A DNA stretch of 64,000 bases, taken from contig CAUYUJ010015713.1 in NCBI GenBank assembly GCA_963575745.1, positions 1 to 64,000 on the forward strand. Reading direction: 5' to 3'. Numbering within the stretch: the first letter of the stretch is position 1; every line of letters starts with the position of its first letter. The notes beneath the pieces were generated by a model. It was given only the letters and a program-made list of their open reading frames with translations. It did not search any database and was not told where the DNA came from. This DNA is from Prorocentrum cordatum (Eukaryota > Sar > Dinophyceae > Prorocentrales > Prorocentraceae). A program made the position numbers and the translations under genes. Shown here piece by piece: positions 22,014 to 33,592 of the stretch.

Positions 22014-24056
22014 TTTTCCTCCTCCTCCTCCACCCCTGCTGCCTCTCCTGCTCGTCGCCCTGCGCTCTTCCCTCGTCCCCCTTCCTGCGCACCGCTGTCT
22101 CCTGGTTCCTCACGGTCGATCTTCCCGATGGCGGCCCAGGGCGCCCTCCCCGGCGCCGGCCCCTCCGAGACCCGCTACTCAGGAGGAGATCGATGCGATG
22201 CGGGCGGAGAACGAGAGCCTCGGCAAGGCTCTGGAGGAGGAGCTTTGCCGCTTGGCCGCCGCCGCCTGCCTCGAGCGGTTCCTCTCCTCCTCCTCCTCCT
22301 CCTGCTCCTCGCTCTTCCTCGCTCCTCCTCCTCATCCTCATCCTCATCCTCATCCTCCTCATCCTCCTCGAACCATGCCCCCTCGAGCCAGCCTACGACG
22401 TCGAGCCATTCCCCTCGAGCCTCAGCTGATCTACGAGGGGCCTCACGTCGCCGCCTGCCCGACTGTGTCCCCAGCGGCGGCTCCGCCGGTCATGGCTCCT
22501 CCGACTCCGCCAACTCCACCCTCGGCACGGATGTGAGCCGCCCGTGCCACCCGCGTCGCCTGCCATTGTTGGGCGAGGGAAAATTCGCGGCAGCGACGCT
22601 GGCTCCTCCTCCTCCTCCTCCTCCTCTTCCTCCTCTTCCTCCCCTTTTTCTTCCTCCTCCTCCTCCTCCTCCTCCTCCTCCTCCTCCTCCGCCCCTTTCC
22701 TTAACGAAGACGCCTACGGCGAATCACCGCCGACCCCTGCTTTTAAGTATACGCATGCGAGGCCAAACGTTTGGGCAACGTTTGGCCACGCTGTTGGAGC
22801 ATGCGATCTCCCCCAGCCGTTGTTGAAGCCCTTTGGGGCACACGTGTGGGAGGAAGAGGAGGACGAGGAGGAGAGGGAGGAAACAGACGGAAAACTGAGA
22901 GGCAGGAGGAGGCCTCTTGGGAGGTTCCGGGGCCACTCCTAAGGCCTCGTGTGAGCCACTCCTTGTTTCCCTAGCTACAAAATCCCTTGCTGTCCTGGTC
23001 GGTGTATCGGTACTCGGAAGTTTGTCCTTCAGCAGTTCGGTGAAGCAGTCAAGGTCCTGGCTGCCGCTACAAGGATCTGGAGCTCATCCTCTCTGAGAAG
23101 GAAGCCCGCTACATTGCATCATCGGTTGGGCTGGCCGAGGATTGATCCAGTATATGGCACAACAAGCTCTTCTCGCGTAATTTCTTCACGAAGTCCCTAG
23201 GCACGGATGCTCATTCGAACGAGAGACGAGTGGTGACCGCGGCGGTCAAGCGGATCGAGAAAGGCCTCAAGAGGTCATGGACATTTCTCAAGCTGAAAAG
23301 CGCGGGTGTCAGGGTTGGAAGCATTCAGGGAGTGGGCCTCGGGCGACGGCCCTCTGGGGGGTTGCTGTGGCTGGTTTTTCGGGGGCGACAACTCCATCCT
23401 CTGAGGGGGGCCGCCCTTACCAGCATCAAAGAGGGCCAGAAGGGCACTTCGGTGGGACTGAAGCTTGCCACCGCCCGAGTAGAAAGCGCCATTGACCCAC
23501 AGTAACTGTATCATAGCCAGGCCGCGGGGCTCTGGGCTCTGGCGGTTTGGCTTATAAGGCCTCCCCCCCACATTCGGCAAGCCACCTTGGACGTGGGCAG
23601 CTGCTGGCCTCAGCCGGGCCGCTAGGACGTGGGCCGGTGCCACGGGCCCAGCCCACGTTTACCTTCTAACGTTGCAGCAGATAGGGCAGTCGGCCACTTC
23701 GGCTGCCACGTTAGCAATTGACACAGGAGGTCGGTCGACCGTCGCATGCTCGGGCCCAAACAGGTCCAGTGGATGGCCACTCGTGCGGCCAAGCGCCTGT
23801 CGGATGTCATGGCGCCTGGTAAGATGGACGATGATCCAAGCTTGATCCGACCCATCTTCTGGCGGTCTCTGGCCCAGCTCTTAGGCGCCTGGATCGAACG
23901 CCCCAAGGAGAGCCCGCGGTCTTTGATTGCCCGACAACAATGGCGCCAGGGCAAGCAGTATAGGCGCGATAAGTCTCAGACGAATCGTTGCCAGCTGCGC
24001 CCGCACGCTGCGCGCGCACAACGGCGCCGTAGGTTGAGATGCTTCCATTGAGCAGT
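22014..24056. other. CTC/CAT tracts and unassigned sequence
   Basis: CTC-rich tracts lie at 22015-22040, 22274-22330 and 22598-22692, and a (TCCTCA)-type run at 22325-22372. A short helical-looking frame (ATQEEIDAMRAENESLGKAL) at about 22170-22240 may be a coding remnant. From 22960 to 24056 the sequence is unique-looking, with short frames (23230-23505 and 23746-24051, plus strand) that I do not recognise. Confidence 0.4.
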
Positions 24057-24057
24057 G

Positions 24058-24095
<38 letters not shown>

Positions 24096-24114
24096 GAGAG
24101 AAACAACAAAAAAG

Positions 24115-24146
<32 letters not shown>

Positions 24147-24166
24147 CAAAGAGAGAGAGAGAGAGA
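24057..24166. repeat. (GA)n microsatellite at the LINE 3' end
   Basis: GA dinucleotides interrupted by one A-rich stretch and one 'gatagacaaa'. It directly abuts the 3' end of the minus-strand LINE. Confidence 0.95.
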
Positions 24167-24209
24167 TTTTGTTAAGTGTGGTCTCAAAGACAGTCCAAGA
24201 GCACAGGCC

Positions 24210-24665
24210 TCAATCAGGCTCGGAGGCTTCATCCTCCCAGGAATCTCCGTCACTGTCAGCTCTGCGGCCTCTCCCTGTGGAGATTCGCCCAATCTCTGCC
24301 GCCCAATCTAAATCAGATTCAACCAGCCCGAAGCATCGGAGCACTATTTGGCGCTGCTCCGTCTGGCTCGGGAGAGCCGCCGGGGCAGCATCGGCCCCAG
24401 GCGCCTCATGCACATCTTCATTCGGTGGTTCCGCCCGCTGCGGCTCCCAAGTGCTACGTGGCTTGCTGGCCGTAGCACTGCCGATTCCAACAGGGGCCCC
24501 TATGTGCAGATCTTTGGTGCGAGGCCTGGTGCTAGGAAACTTGCCCTCAGTAAGGCGGCGCAGCTGCTCGCGATAGCGCGGCCCTGCCTGGGCCCCGTGG
24601 CACGGCCCCCGCATTTTAGCACTGGGCCTGAGGGCAGAAAAAAACCTCCGCATCGAAAACAACAT
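24210..24665 (-). CDS. small ORF at the 3' end of the LINE
   Basis: A 151-residue frame starts 26 bases after the ORF2 stop, in another frame, and ends 43 bases before the element's 3' border. It is basic at the start (FFSALRPSAKMRG) and acidic at the end (DSDGDSWEDEASEPD). It may be the C-terminal part of ORF2 displaced by a frameshift, or a separate small protein. I do not recognise a domain. Confidence 0.4.
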   Translation of the reverse strand: MLFSMRRFFSALRPSAKMRGPCHGAQAGPRYREQLRRLTEGKFPSTRPRTKDLHIGAPVGIGSATASKPRSTWEPQRAEPPNEDVHEAPGADAAPAALPSQTEQRQIVLRCFGLVESDLDWAAEIGRISTGRGRRADSDGDSWEDEASEPD

Positions 24666-24690
24666 GCGATGGTCTCGGCAGGGCGCTCAA

Positions 24691-27600
24691 CTATGTGGGT
24701 ACATAAAAGTGCATGCCCGCCGAGGCGCACCACGACCCGCCCCGTGCAAATTCAAGTTCAAGCTCACTCTGGCTGCCCAGGCGCAGGCATTCAGCTGCGC
24801 CGGCCTGGCCGCCGACGGTCGTCTCAGAAGCGCCAGCGGCAGCGGCCAGCATGGCGGGCGGCGCATCCGCACCCGCAGCTCCACTGATGGCCCCTCCTGC
24901 AGGGAGCGCTGGCGGGGAACTGGAAGGGCCAAGCACGTCCTCGCAGTCGTTCAGGCGGTTGTCCACCATGGCGCCCTGCAGCTCGCCGAACCAGCGGGCA
25001 CTCTCGCGAGCCAGCTCCTCAAAGCCCTTCCACAGGTGGACCTCCCTGCACGTGATGCCCGCGTGCATGTGGGCCCCGAGCTTAGCGAAGCGGTCCACGG
25101 CATCGTTGGCCTCCCGCTCCCAGTGCGTGGACCTCCCCGCGTCGACATCAGCGGACGCGGCATGCCCAAGAGTCTCGTGAGCTATCAAGTCCCCCAAGCT
25201 GAAGTGTCCCCACACTCGTCCCCACAGGTGAGGTCGTTGGTCTTGCGGCCTGGCACCGGCCCCAGGCCCGCCCTGCAACGTGTCGACGGTCCCCTGGCAG
25301 TCGATGTAAACGTCATGGATGCCTGGCCAGACGAGGTCGCAGAGCATGAAGATGGCGAAATCCTCTCCGTCTCCAAAAGTCTGCCGCGGGCCAGCCCAGA
25401 AAGGGGCCGGCCCGTAGGCGGCAGACGCCATGCGTCCGAACCGATCGACTTGAATAACTGCCCAACCAGCGCGGGCCAACTCAGGGATCTCCACGTTGAA
25501 CGCGCTGCCGTCTGTGAACAACGGTCCATGCAGTAGTCCATTGGCTGGGCGGTTGACCCACGAAATCAAGTCGGGGGGGTCCACACGAGGCAGCAAGGGC
25601 GCCGGTGAAGGTAAGAGCCCTCGAGCAAACCTTTCTGCGCCTTCCGCGCTCCACTCGCGCGCGCGGGTAGCCCGGAGCAGATGGCGCGCTCCAACCCGCT
25701 CCCGTCGCAATTGTTGATGCGCCGGGCACTCGTAACAGCGATGCCACACCGTGCCGAGGCCGCTCCGGCAAAGCGTGCAAGGGCCATCCTGCACGAGACC
25801 GTGGCCGAGCAAGCGGGCCTGGCTCCAGATGGTGTTGCAGATGCCGGCCCTCAGAGCTCGCTGCTGACGCAGCGTCCAGACTGAGGTCACGCGATGGAGG
25901 AGTGGTCTGAGACCGCTCCAAAACACTGGAAGTGCACCAGGATGAGTCGGCCCACCAGCCTCGCCCCCTGCGGCCGCGGCGGCGACACCCGACCCGACCC
26001 TGCAGAGGGCCATTCTTTCAGAGGCCCGGACGGCAGCAGCCTCCACTAGGGTCCTGAGCTGGCACGGCGAAGTGCTATGGAGATCGTACTGCTCCGCCGT
26101 GTCGGTCCGGACGACGGTGCCGCTGACCATATTCCAACCAACGCGGTCTAGTGTGAGGACCAAGACGTCTGTTGAAGAGCACGCCACCCGCCAAGGAGAC
26201 TTCGAAGTTGCGTGCTTCCGCTGGCCAAGCTCCAAGATCATCTGCATTACCCTGGCTGCCACTGCTCCAGACCACACCGCCTCGCACCACTGCTGGAGCA
26301 CCTCCGCTGTGTTCAGCACGAGCGGGTCCACGCGGTTTCCACTGCGGTGCGAGTGAAGACGGAGCCCCACGCTGGCTCCTTTGGGCAGACGGCCCATGCT
26401 GGTGACCGCACTCACCCGCAGGCCGTGGAGCTGGGACGGCGGGAGGCCCATGACGGCCCCGCCCCATAATCCTGAAGATGTGGCCCCGAGGCGATAGGCC
26501 ATGGTGACATCAGCTCTAGCTTCGCGAAGGATGGCATATCGATCACCGCGTCGACGGGCTGCAGCTTGGCGCACACTGGTCGCTGCAACGCGTCGCAGCG
26601 CCCCCATTGTGACGTCGCCGCCCAAGCTTTTAGCCCCATCTGCCCTGGTCGTCGCTGGCAAGCTCCACGCCGCATCGAGGGCAGATGCCAACTCGCGTGA
26701 GCTGGCCAAGTACTTGCTTTTGCCGATGTTCACGGGGAGCGAGAGGTCCCTGAAGGAACCCAGGAGAGATTCGACGCCGCCCCCCAGGCTCGCGACGACC
26801 ATGTCCTGGCGCCCCGTCGCCTGCAGGACCACGTCGTCCACGACGTTCCGGATCTGCAGGCCAAGCCGACCAGCTCGCGCAGCGCGGGGCGGCCGGAGGA
26901 GGACCAGTTTCGCGAGTGTCGTGGCTGCCGAGCATCCGGCAATTATGGAGCCATTGGCCCGCGCGGTCCCAGACACAGCGCCCCCGTGCAAGACGCGACG
27001 GGGCCCGCTGCACAGCACGCACAGGCCCTTCAGCAGCCGCGCCGGGAAGTGGAACTCCTGGGCGGCGTCGTACAGGTCCGTCCACCTGACGTGCTCGTAG
27101 AACTTTGACAGGTCCAAGAGAGCCGTCGCGCAATTGAAGCCGACCGCGCGACCAAATGCGGCGTAGGAATTGTGTACCCACGCGGCTTCCTCACACGAGG
27201 TGGCTCGAGACGTGCCCCAGAAGAAATCCTCGTGGAATCTACGTTCCCATTGTTGGCAGATCGGGGAACGCATCTTGCTCTACAGCTTGGTCACCAAGCA
27301 AAGCAATCCGATCGGTCGGAGCCCCCCGTCTGGCTTAGGCAGGAAGACCAGCGTGGAGAGAAGCTCATCGAGGATGACGGGGTGGCGGTTGCAGGCCGCG
27401 ATGATGTCCAGCAGCCGGAGCTGGAAATCCACAGGCAACTGCAAGATCCAACGGGGATGGAAGTCGCCCCAGCCCAATCCGGCCGTCTCCCGATAGCAGC
27501 GGCACGCCCGCTGCGTGTCCTCCAAAGTGAGGTCCGGCACGTCTACGCCATCTGTCACCGCCCAGTTCTCCGGGGCCACGTCGTCGGATCTCAGCGGGTT

Positions 27601-29345
27601 GTTCCAGAGCGCCGCCCAATCGTCCAAGAGCTGGTCCGCCGCGCCCTGCCCGCCCACCGGCAAACGGCCTCCAGTCGTAGAGTCCGCCTTGCCTCCAAAC
27701 TCGCGTTCGTTCAAAGTCTTTTTGGCGAAGCGGCGCGCCTGCCTGCCGCCGCTCTGGACAGAGGCACGGGCCCACAACTTCCAGTCCTGCATTTTCTGTC
27801 TGGCATATGCTGCCCTACGGCGCCCCAGATCCTGTTCGAGCCGCAGCCAAGTCTCCTGGAGGTCGCACAAACGCCCTTGTCCTGCATGTAGTGCAAGCAG
27901 CTGGAGATCGCACTGGCTGCAGTCACCATTCTCTGGCATCGCAGGTGCCTCCATGACAGCGATGATGTCCTGCAACTTCTCCGCCCAGAGCGTCTGTCGA
28001 GCTCGTCCGGCTTGCCCTAGCCCAGTCTTCGAGAGAGGGCCCAGGCGTTGGCAGAGGCAACGGAACGACCACCACGCAGTGGCGAGGGGTGACGAACGTC
28101 GGCGTTGCTCGCGCCCCCACGCTATTGCTAGCGGAAACCTCGACGTTCGGGGCCCTCGCGAACGCCCGCCGTAGGCAGCCCGATCGCGCTGCTCCGCGCC
28201 GTGGAGGCCAACCAGGAACTCTTCAGACTTGTCGTACCACTCCAGGAGCTTGGCCACCAGCGGTACGTCACAACGCCCACCTCCCCCCGCATCGTCGGCG
28301 ACGCCCCATCCCCAGTCAGGGGGCAGATGCTCCAGATGCGGGCCGCGCGGCAGAGCAACCGCGAACCGTCGAAATCGAACCGGTTTGCTGATCCAAGTGC
28401 TCGGCCTCACCCCCTTCAGGTACAACATCACCGGGATGTGGGGCGACAGGGGTGCATCTGGTAAGGCACTGGCTCCTTCCACACACGTGGCCAACGTTTC
28501 TGCAATAGCGAAGTAGTCGAGGACCCGACCCTCGTCAGGGGTGCCATCTCCGCCGCGTCCAGAGGCGCACGTCGCCACGTCTGGGGCCACGATCACACCC
28601 TTCACCTCGGTCAGCCAACCCGTGCTGTCCAGCTCCTCAGGGGTCAAGTTGAAGTCGCCCTGGATGACCCGTGGGGAGTCGCACTGGAGGATGATTTCGC
28701 AGACCTGGTACAACAAATCGATGTTCGGCTGGGTAGGGCCATCACCGGAAACACCGTAGAACGTCACCAGCAGCAGGCCCGCAAGAAGTCCTGCACGAAT
28801 TCGTCGGGCCTGTATCCTGTATTCGCACCCCCGCAGGTCCACCAGAGGGGCTGGAAGGGAGGGCAGGCGCCCCTCCACAGCGAGCCATGCGCCGCCTGAG
28901 TGCTCCAGGGCGCCTTCTCCCGTCCGGGCCGCTAGGCCAACCGAGGAAGAGTAGCCTCGCGCAACCATCGCACTTTGCGGGGCGACGGCCCGTGCATCAC
29001 TGTGCAACCTGGTCTCCTGCAGGCTCGCCACAGTTGGGCTGGGGGTCTGTTCAGAGAGGCCGTAGTCGGACAGGCCTCCCTGAATAGCTTGGCGGCGGAC
29101 CCAGTCGAGTAGGGGATCCGCCGTAGACCAAGCATTCACATTCGCTCCAAAGATCGTGAAGTCTGCGAGGAGCTCCCGGGGCCCTGGTTGAGGTCCAAGG
29201 GGTTCACCAGGCGGGGCGCTCTGGGGATGGTAGTGGTATGCAGGATCGGGATGATCTGGTAGTGGTGTGCAGGATCGGCACGCCCTGCCCGCACGCAGCG
29301 TTGCCCGCGCAACCGGCCAGCAGGCTTCGACTTGCCGATGTTGCG
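24691..29345 (-). pseudogene. LINE ORF2: APE endonuclease, reverse transcriptase, RNase H; one in-frame TAG
   Basis: One frame is open from about 29345 to 24691 except for TAG at 27280-27282. The endonuclease part (counting from 29139) has QETR at 41-44, GDFN at 161-164, DYF at 208-210 and SPHIPV at 232-237, the last standing where SDHxPV is usual. The RT begins before the stop (FLPKPDGGLRPI). After it (counting from 27273) come LDLSKFYEHV with Asp54 and VVDD at 144-147, the catalytic palm motif. A C-x2-C...H...C finger is at 499-516. RNase H has TDGS (Asp588), Glu637, Asp658 and Asp727 in a DRFAKLGA end. These four acidic residues match the RNase H set. The stop lies between the RT finger motifs, where a Trp codon could have mutated. 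Total length of ~1,550 codons suits a LINE ORF2. Confidence 0.85.
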
Positions 29346-30565
29346 GAAGACCTGGCTGGTCTTCTCATACAACCGTCTCGCCTTATTCTTCCGTTCTTCC
29401 TGCCGCTGCTACTTGACGTCGGGTTCCTCCTCAGCGTCTCCAGCGCTGGGTCGTCGACGCGAGAAGGTTCGGCTTCCTGGTCGTCCGCAGCCAACGTGCC
29501 CCAGTCAGGGGCCGCGGAGGCGGCCTGCGACGCGGGCGCAGGTGCGCCATGTCCAACGGCTGGCCCAGCAGCCAGAGTGCCAGCAGAAGCACCGCCGAGA
29601 TATCACCAGGCGGATCGCTCCCGGCCGCCGCTGCCACAAGCGCAGACGCCTTGTCCAAGGCAGGCCGGAAGGTCTGATCCAGGGCCACTCCGGCGACCTT
29701 GATCTCTTAAGTTCTGGGCAGTTGGCGCAACTGGCCATGGCCTGGAAGCAGCCCAGCAGCGCTTCAAAGGCAGCGAACGCATCATTGGGGTTGGCGGAAA
29801 TTTGCGGCGGCGCCGGAGCAGACTGGATGCTCTTGGCAACGACGTCGCGCTGCTTCTGGAGCTCCTTGTGCTCATCCTCGTTCTTGGCCACCTCCTGCCT
29901 CCAGGCCTCCACCGCCCCCACGGTGTCAGCGATCCACTGCTTGTCCAACTCAACCTGGTCGCTGAGCTTGGACATATGGGCCTCCAGGGTCTTGATCTGG
30001 GTGGCCGTGGGCTTCTCGGCGAGCAGTCTGGGCGGCAGCTCCTCGCGCGCTCGCCTCTTCGCCAGGATCGCTGCCACTTCAGGGTCGTCCGCCTCCGGCT
30101 CCAGACGCATGATGCAGTCCCGGCCCTTGGCGAGTTCTTCCTGGGTCGCACTTGCCTCCCCCTCCTCTATGTCTCCTCCACCTCCCACTGCTCCCTTCCC
30201 CTCTTTGAGTTGCTTCTGCAGCTTTGCGATGATCACATCCTCCTCCTTGAGCTGCTCAGCGTGCTTCCTGTCCGGGGGGGGGCGCGTGCTGGGAGTGGGC
30301 GCTTCGACTTTGCCGCCAAAGGCCCGGTCCTTGCCGATCTTGCAGCCAAAGCAGACCTTCCTGAAGCCCTTGTTGACAAAGGGCTTGGTCGGGTCGCGGC
30401 GGCCCACGCAGCCCAACTTGCACTTCCAGGCACCCTTGTCGGGCTCCGCTGGGGCCGTCGAGCCGTGGCGGTTTGACAGCGCGTGTTCGGCTTGGCTGAG
30501 CCTTCTGGCCAGACGCGGGGTGACTCGCCCTGCCCGCAGGCGTAGCAAGTCACGAGCGTCGGCAC
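29290..30565 (-). CDS. LINE ORF1-like protein: zinc-finger-like motif and coiled coil, frameshifted
   Basis: It starts near 30565 (TLVTCYACGQGESPRVW) and changes frame near 30450, leading to a W-x-C-x3-C...C-x2-C motif (WKCKLGC ... VCFGC) that resembles a RanBP2-type zinc finger. A long charged helix follows (KHAEQLKEEDVIIAKLQKQL, later IKTLEAHMSKLSDQVELDKQ), a likely coiled coil. Near 29690 the frame shifts again and the end reads ALDQTFRPALDKASALVAAA, then DDQEAEPSRVDDPALETLRR. Zinc finger plus coiled coil fits the RNA-binding, self-associating ORF1 of LINEs. It directly precedes ORF2 on the same strand. Confidence 0.6.
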
Positions 30566-30736
30566 GTTGTAGGCGTGCCCGGTGGTGCCAAGCCGCTTCG
30601 GACGGCGTCTTGGCGACCGATGGGAAGTCCTAGTGCTGGTCTAGGCGCAGGATAGGGCTGATGTATGGTTGGATGGTTCGCTTAAGAAAGCACCCCAAAA
30701 CCAATCGCAACCAGCGACTGCCCCCTGAGCCGAAAC

Positions 30737-30737
<1 letters not shown>

Positions 30738-30770
<33 letters not shown>

Positions 30771-30793
30771 GAGAGAGAGAGAGAGAGAGAGAG
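30738..30793. repeat. (GA)n microsatellite at the LINE 5' end
   Basis: GA dinucleotides with one 'aaata' interruption. It is the same motif on the same strand as at 24057-24166. Confidence 0.95.
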
Positions 30794-33238
30794 CGGGCCG
30801 TCTCTCCCTCGGTTCTTAAGGTGGCCTCAGTCGTGTAAATAACATGTCAAGACCTCGAAGGCTGCCTCGAACCCTTTCCCATTCTCTCTTGGGCTGTCTC
30901 CTCGCCCGCTCTCGATCTCGGAGGTCGAGGCGGCCCGGGCCCGTCGGCCTGCGGGGGGGGGGGGGGGGTTCTCCGGCAAGATATTGACGGCTCCGCCTTT
31001 TTTTCGAAGTGCCCCCTGGCCGGGCGAGCCGGCCAGTGCTTGGTCATGACTGGGGAAGACGACCAAGGTGTAGCTGCTGCGCGCGGGGTCGCCCCTAAGG
31101 AGACGGCGAGGACGTTGTGCCACTGATGGCCGCCATGGGGCGCGCGCGTGGCCCTGCGACCTTCTATGCGGATTGCCGAGGCACTGCGGGTCGTACCAAT
31201 GAGCGGTTGCTGGGATGTGAAGTCAGCAACCCCATATGTCATATCTGGGAGGAGTTCCACAGGCAGCTCCCAGGACGCGTCAGACGGCGCGACCTCGCCC
31301 TGCGAACGGTCGGGCAACAGGACTGGCGACCGTTGTGCTGGCCCTGGCGCGCCGCGCTCAGGCACCTCCCTTGCAATGAGCCAGCTCGGGGCCGCTGGTC
31401 AACGGGCCTGGCCCGGTTGGCAGCCGCGCAGGAGGCCGTGGTGGCCGAGCGCGAGGCCTTCGATTCTTTCCCCCAATCCTCCGCGCGGGTGGGGGTGGTC
31501 GCGCGGTCGGGCGAGGGGGGGGGGCGGGGGCGGGCGGCGCCGGCGCCGGCGGGCCGCGAGCGAGCCGACCACGGCGGCAGGGCAGGCCAGGCCAGTCACT
31601 AAAGCCGAGAAGAAAAACATCGGCCCATGTCAAGCCCCGCAAGGCCGCGCGCCGGCGCAGGCTCGTATCCACGCGGCGCCGGGGCCCCCGCCATGGCCCG
31701 ACAGGGGCCATGTTGCTGTTGCATGTCTTTGTTGCGGGGGGCGTGCCTGGGGCGTCATCTCGCCCTCGGCGCGCCCTTGCAAGGGGGCGCCCCCCCCCCC
31801 TCCCCCCGCGCGATCGTATTCGGTCGTCAGAAGAGGCGGGCGTCCGAGCTGAAGTTCCCCTGTGGGCCCGCCCAGTGCAGGGGCTGGCCGGTTGGGAAGT
31901 GGCCGCCCCTGCCCCCGCGGGCACTTGTTTACCTGCTGGCGCCTGAAAGCGGTTGCTCTAGCCGCTTGTGCTCGACCCCCTCCGTGATTGGAATCTGGGG
32001 GCGCCGGCTCGAGCGCGCGCTGACTGGGTCGGCGTCGGCTACGAGGGCGTCGAAGAGGCCCGTCTCGCGCTTGAAATTCAGCTCCGCGACTCGCGATCGC
32101 TAGTCGCCGATGCGAAGTCCCTGTTCGGCCCGCGGTTGGGAGTTTGAGGGGGGCTACCAATATCTCGCGCGGGCAATTTTTCCTCCGCCCGTCGAATGCC
32201 CCCCGCGCCTCGGCCGTCGACGAAGATGATTGGGGGGGGGGGGCGGGGGAGGAGGGGGGGGGGGGGCGGTGGAGGGCGAGGGGGAGGGGGGGGGCGGGCG
32301 GGGGGACCCGCGGCCAACTGATTTCGAGATGGCTCACAGTGAGCTATTATTTTTCTCGCGCGATCCCTGCTTGATCCCGCCCGAGGCCCTGCAGGTCTGT
32401 CTCGCGGCGCACCCCGTGCCGATGGGTTCGCAGGGAGTCGCGCAGCTGCTCCGAGAAGAAGCGCGCCCTGCCCGTTTTCCACCTCGGCGCGGCCTCGCGT
32501 GGGGGGGGCGGGCCAGCGGGCCGCTGAGCTTGGGCAGCTGTGAAAGTTGAAGTTGATCGAGCCTGAGCAGCCGTTGAAGTCGGGCGCAGACTTCGGCGCT
32601 TGCAAGAGCCCCCATGTCGGCACTTTCACGGGCGCGCGCGGTTGTCGAGCGAGCGCTCGCGGCGGACGGCCCGCGCGCAGTCCGGAAGCGCGCCCAATCT
32701 GCGCCGGGTGGCTTCGAGCGCTAGGTTGCCCGGGCCCCGAGGCAGATCGACGAGGTCGAGCCCGATGCGCAGAAGGGTCCTGGGGCCGGACAGGCTCAGG
32801 AGCACGCTCGAGAGCCTCCTGGGCAGGGGCGCGCTGCGCCGCCTAAGGCCAGCGCGGCCTACGAGCAGTGTGCAGTCGGGGGGGGGGCTCAGGAAGCGGC
32901 TGGCGGCGCGGTTTCACTTGGTGATCCTGCTTCCCCCCTGCCCGTGCACTTCCGGACATTGGGCGCCAGGCTTGCGTCATCTTCTCGCCTCTGGTTGGAG
33001 ACGAGGAATCCCCTTATGCTGCCAGCGGAACCTGACGGAGCTGGCGGCGGCTACGGCGGTGCATGTTTAGCCGACGACCATGGCGATGATTGCGCCGCGC
33101 AGGATGCGCCGCCAGGCGAGGCGATCGCCTCCGTAGACAGAGCGCACGCGGCAGCTGATGTTCGCGGCGTTGAGGGCACAGCCATTGCCGTTTTTTGGCC
33201 GTCGGGCATAGTTTCCTTTCGCGCCTGGCGCCTCGCAT

Positions 33239-33285
<47 letters not shown>

Positions 33286-33363
33286 ATTTCTCTTGTTTTG
33301 TTGTGTTTTTTCTTTGTTTGCTTTTTTTTTTCTCTTTCTCTATCTCTCTCTCTCTCTCCTCTC

Positions 33364-33397
<34 letters not shown>

Positions 33398-33592
33398 TTT
33401 TTGTGGCGGGGGGGGGGGGGGGATCGGGTCGCGGGCGGGGGCCGGGCGGGGGGGGGGTCGCGCGCCAGCCGCCGACCGCGAATTTTGTCGGGCGATTTCT
33501 CGAGCAGCCTACCTCTGACAGCAGCTGGGACGCGCCCCCGGTGCGGCGCGTCGTCGCGGGCGAGCGCGCAGAGAACGTGGTGGGCGGCATGA
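30794..33592. other. GC-rich region with G-runs and (TC)n; possible decayed ORF1 of the next LINE
   Basis: G/C homopolymers lie at about 30954-30967, 31791-31805 and 32230-32290, and (TC)n runs at 33239-33282 and 33330-33384, followed by a G-run. Plus-strand fragments such as LAAAQEAVVAEREAFDSF (about 31420-31475) look helical and could be remains of an ORF1, but I cannot join them. Frames are otherwise compositional. Confidence 0.4.

Larger units (their letters stand above)
24167..30737 (-). mobile_element. LINE (non-LTR) retrotransposon, near full length, flanked by (GA)n on both sides
   Basis: On the minus strand the order is: 5' region (30737-30566), ORF1, ORF2 (endonuclease, reverse transcriptase, zinc finger, RNase H), a short third frame, and a ~43-base 3' UTR ending 'acttaacaaaat' against (CT)n. 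No LTRs or poly-A are seen. The (GA)n tracts at 24057-24166 and 30738-30793 bracket it exactly, suggesting insertion into a GA/TC microsatellite; borders are inferred from that. The element is probably inactive as read because of frameshifts and a stop. Confidence 0.8.

Noticed and set aside
33181-33210. Second spliced-leader-like match ('ccgttttttggc')
   Set aside because: It lacks TAGCC and the CTCAAG end; explained by chance.
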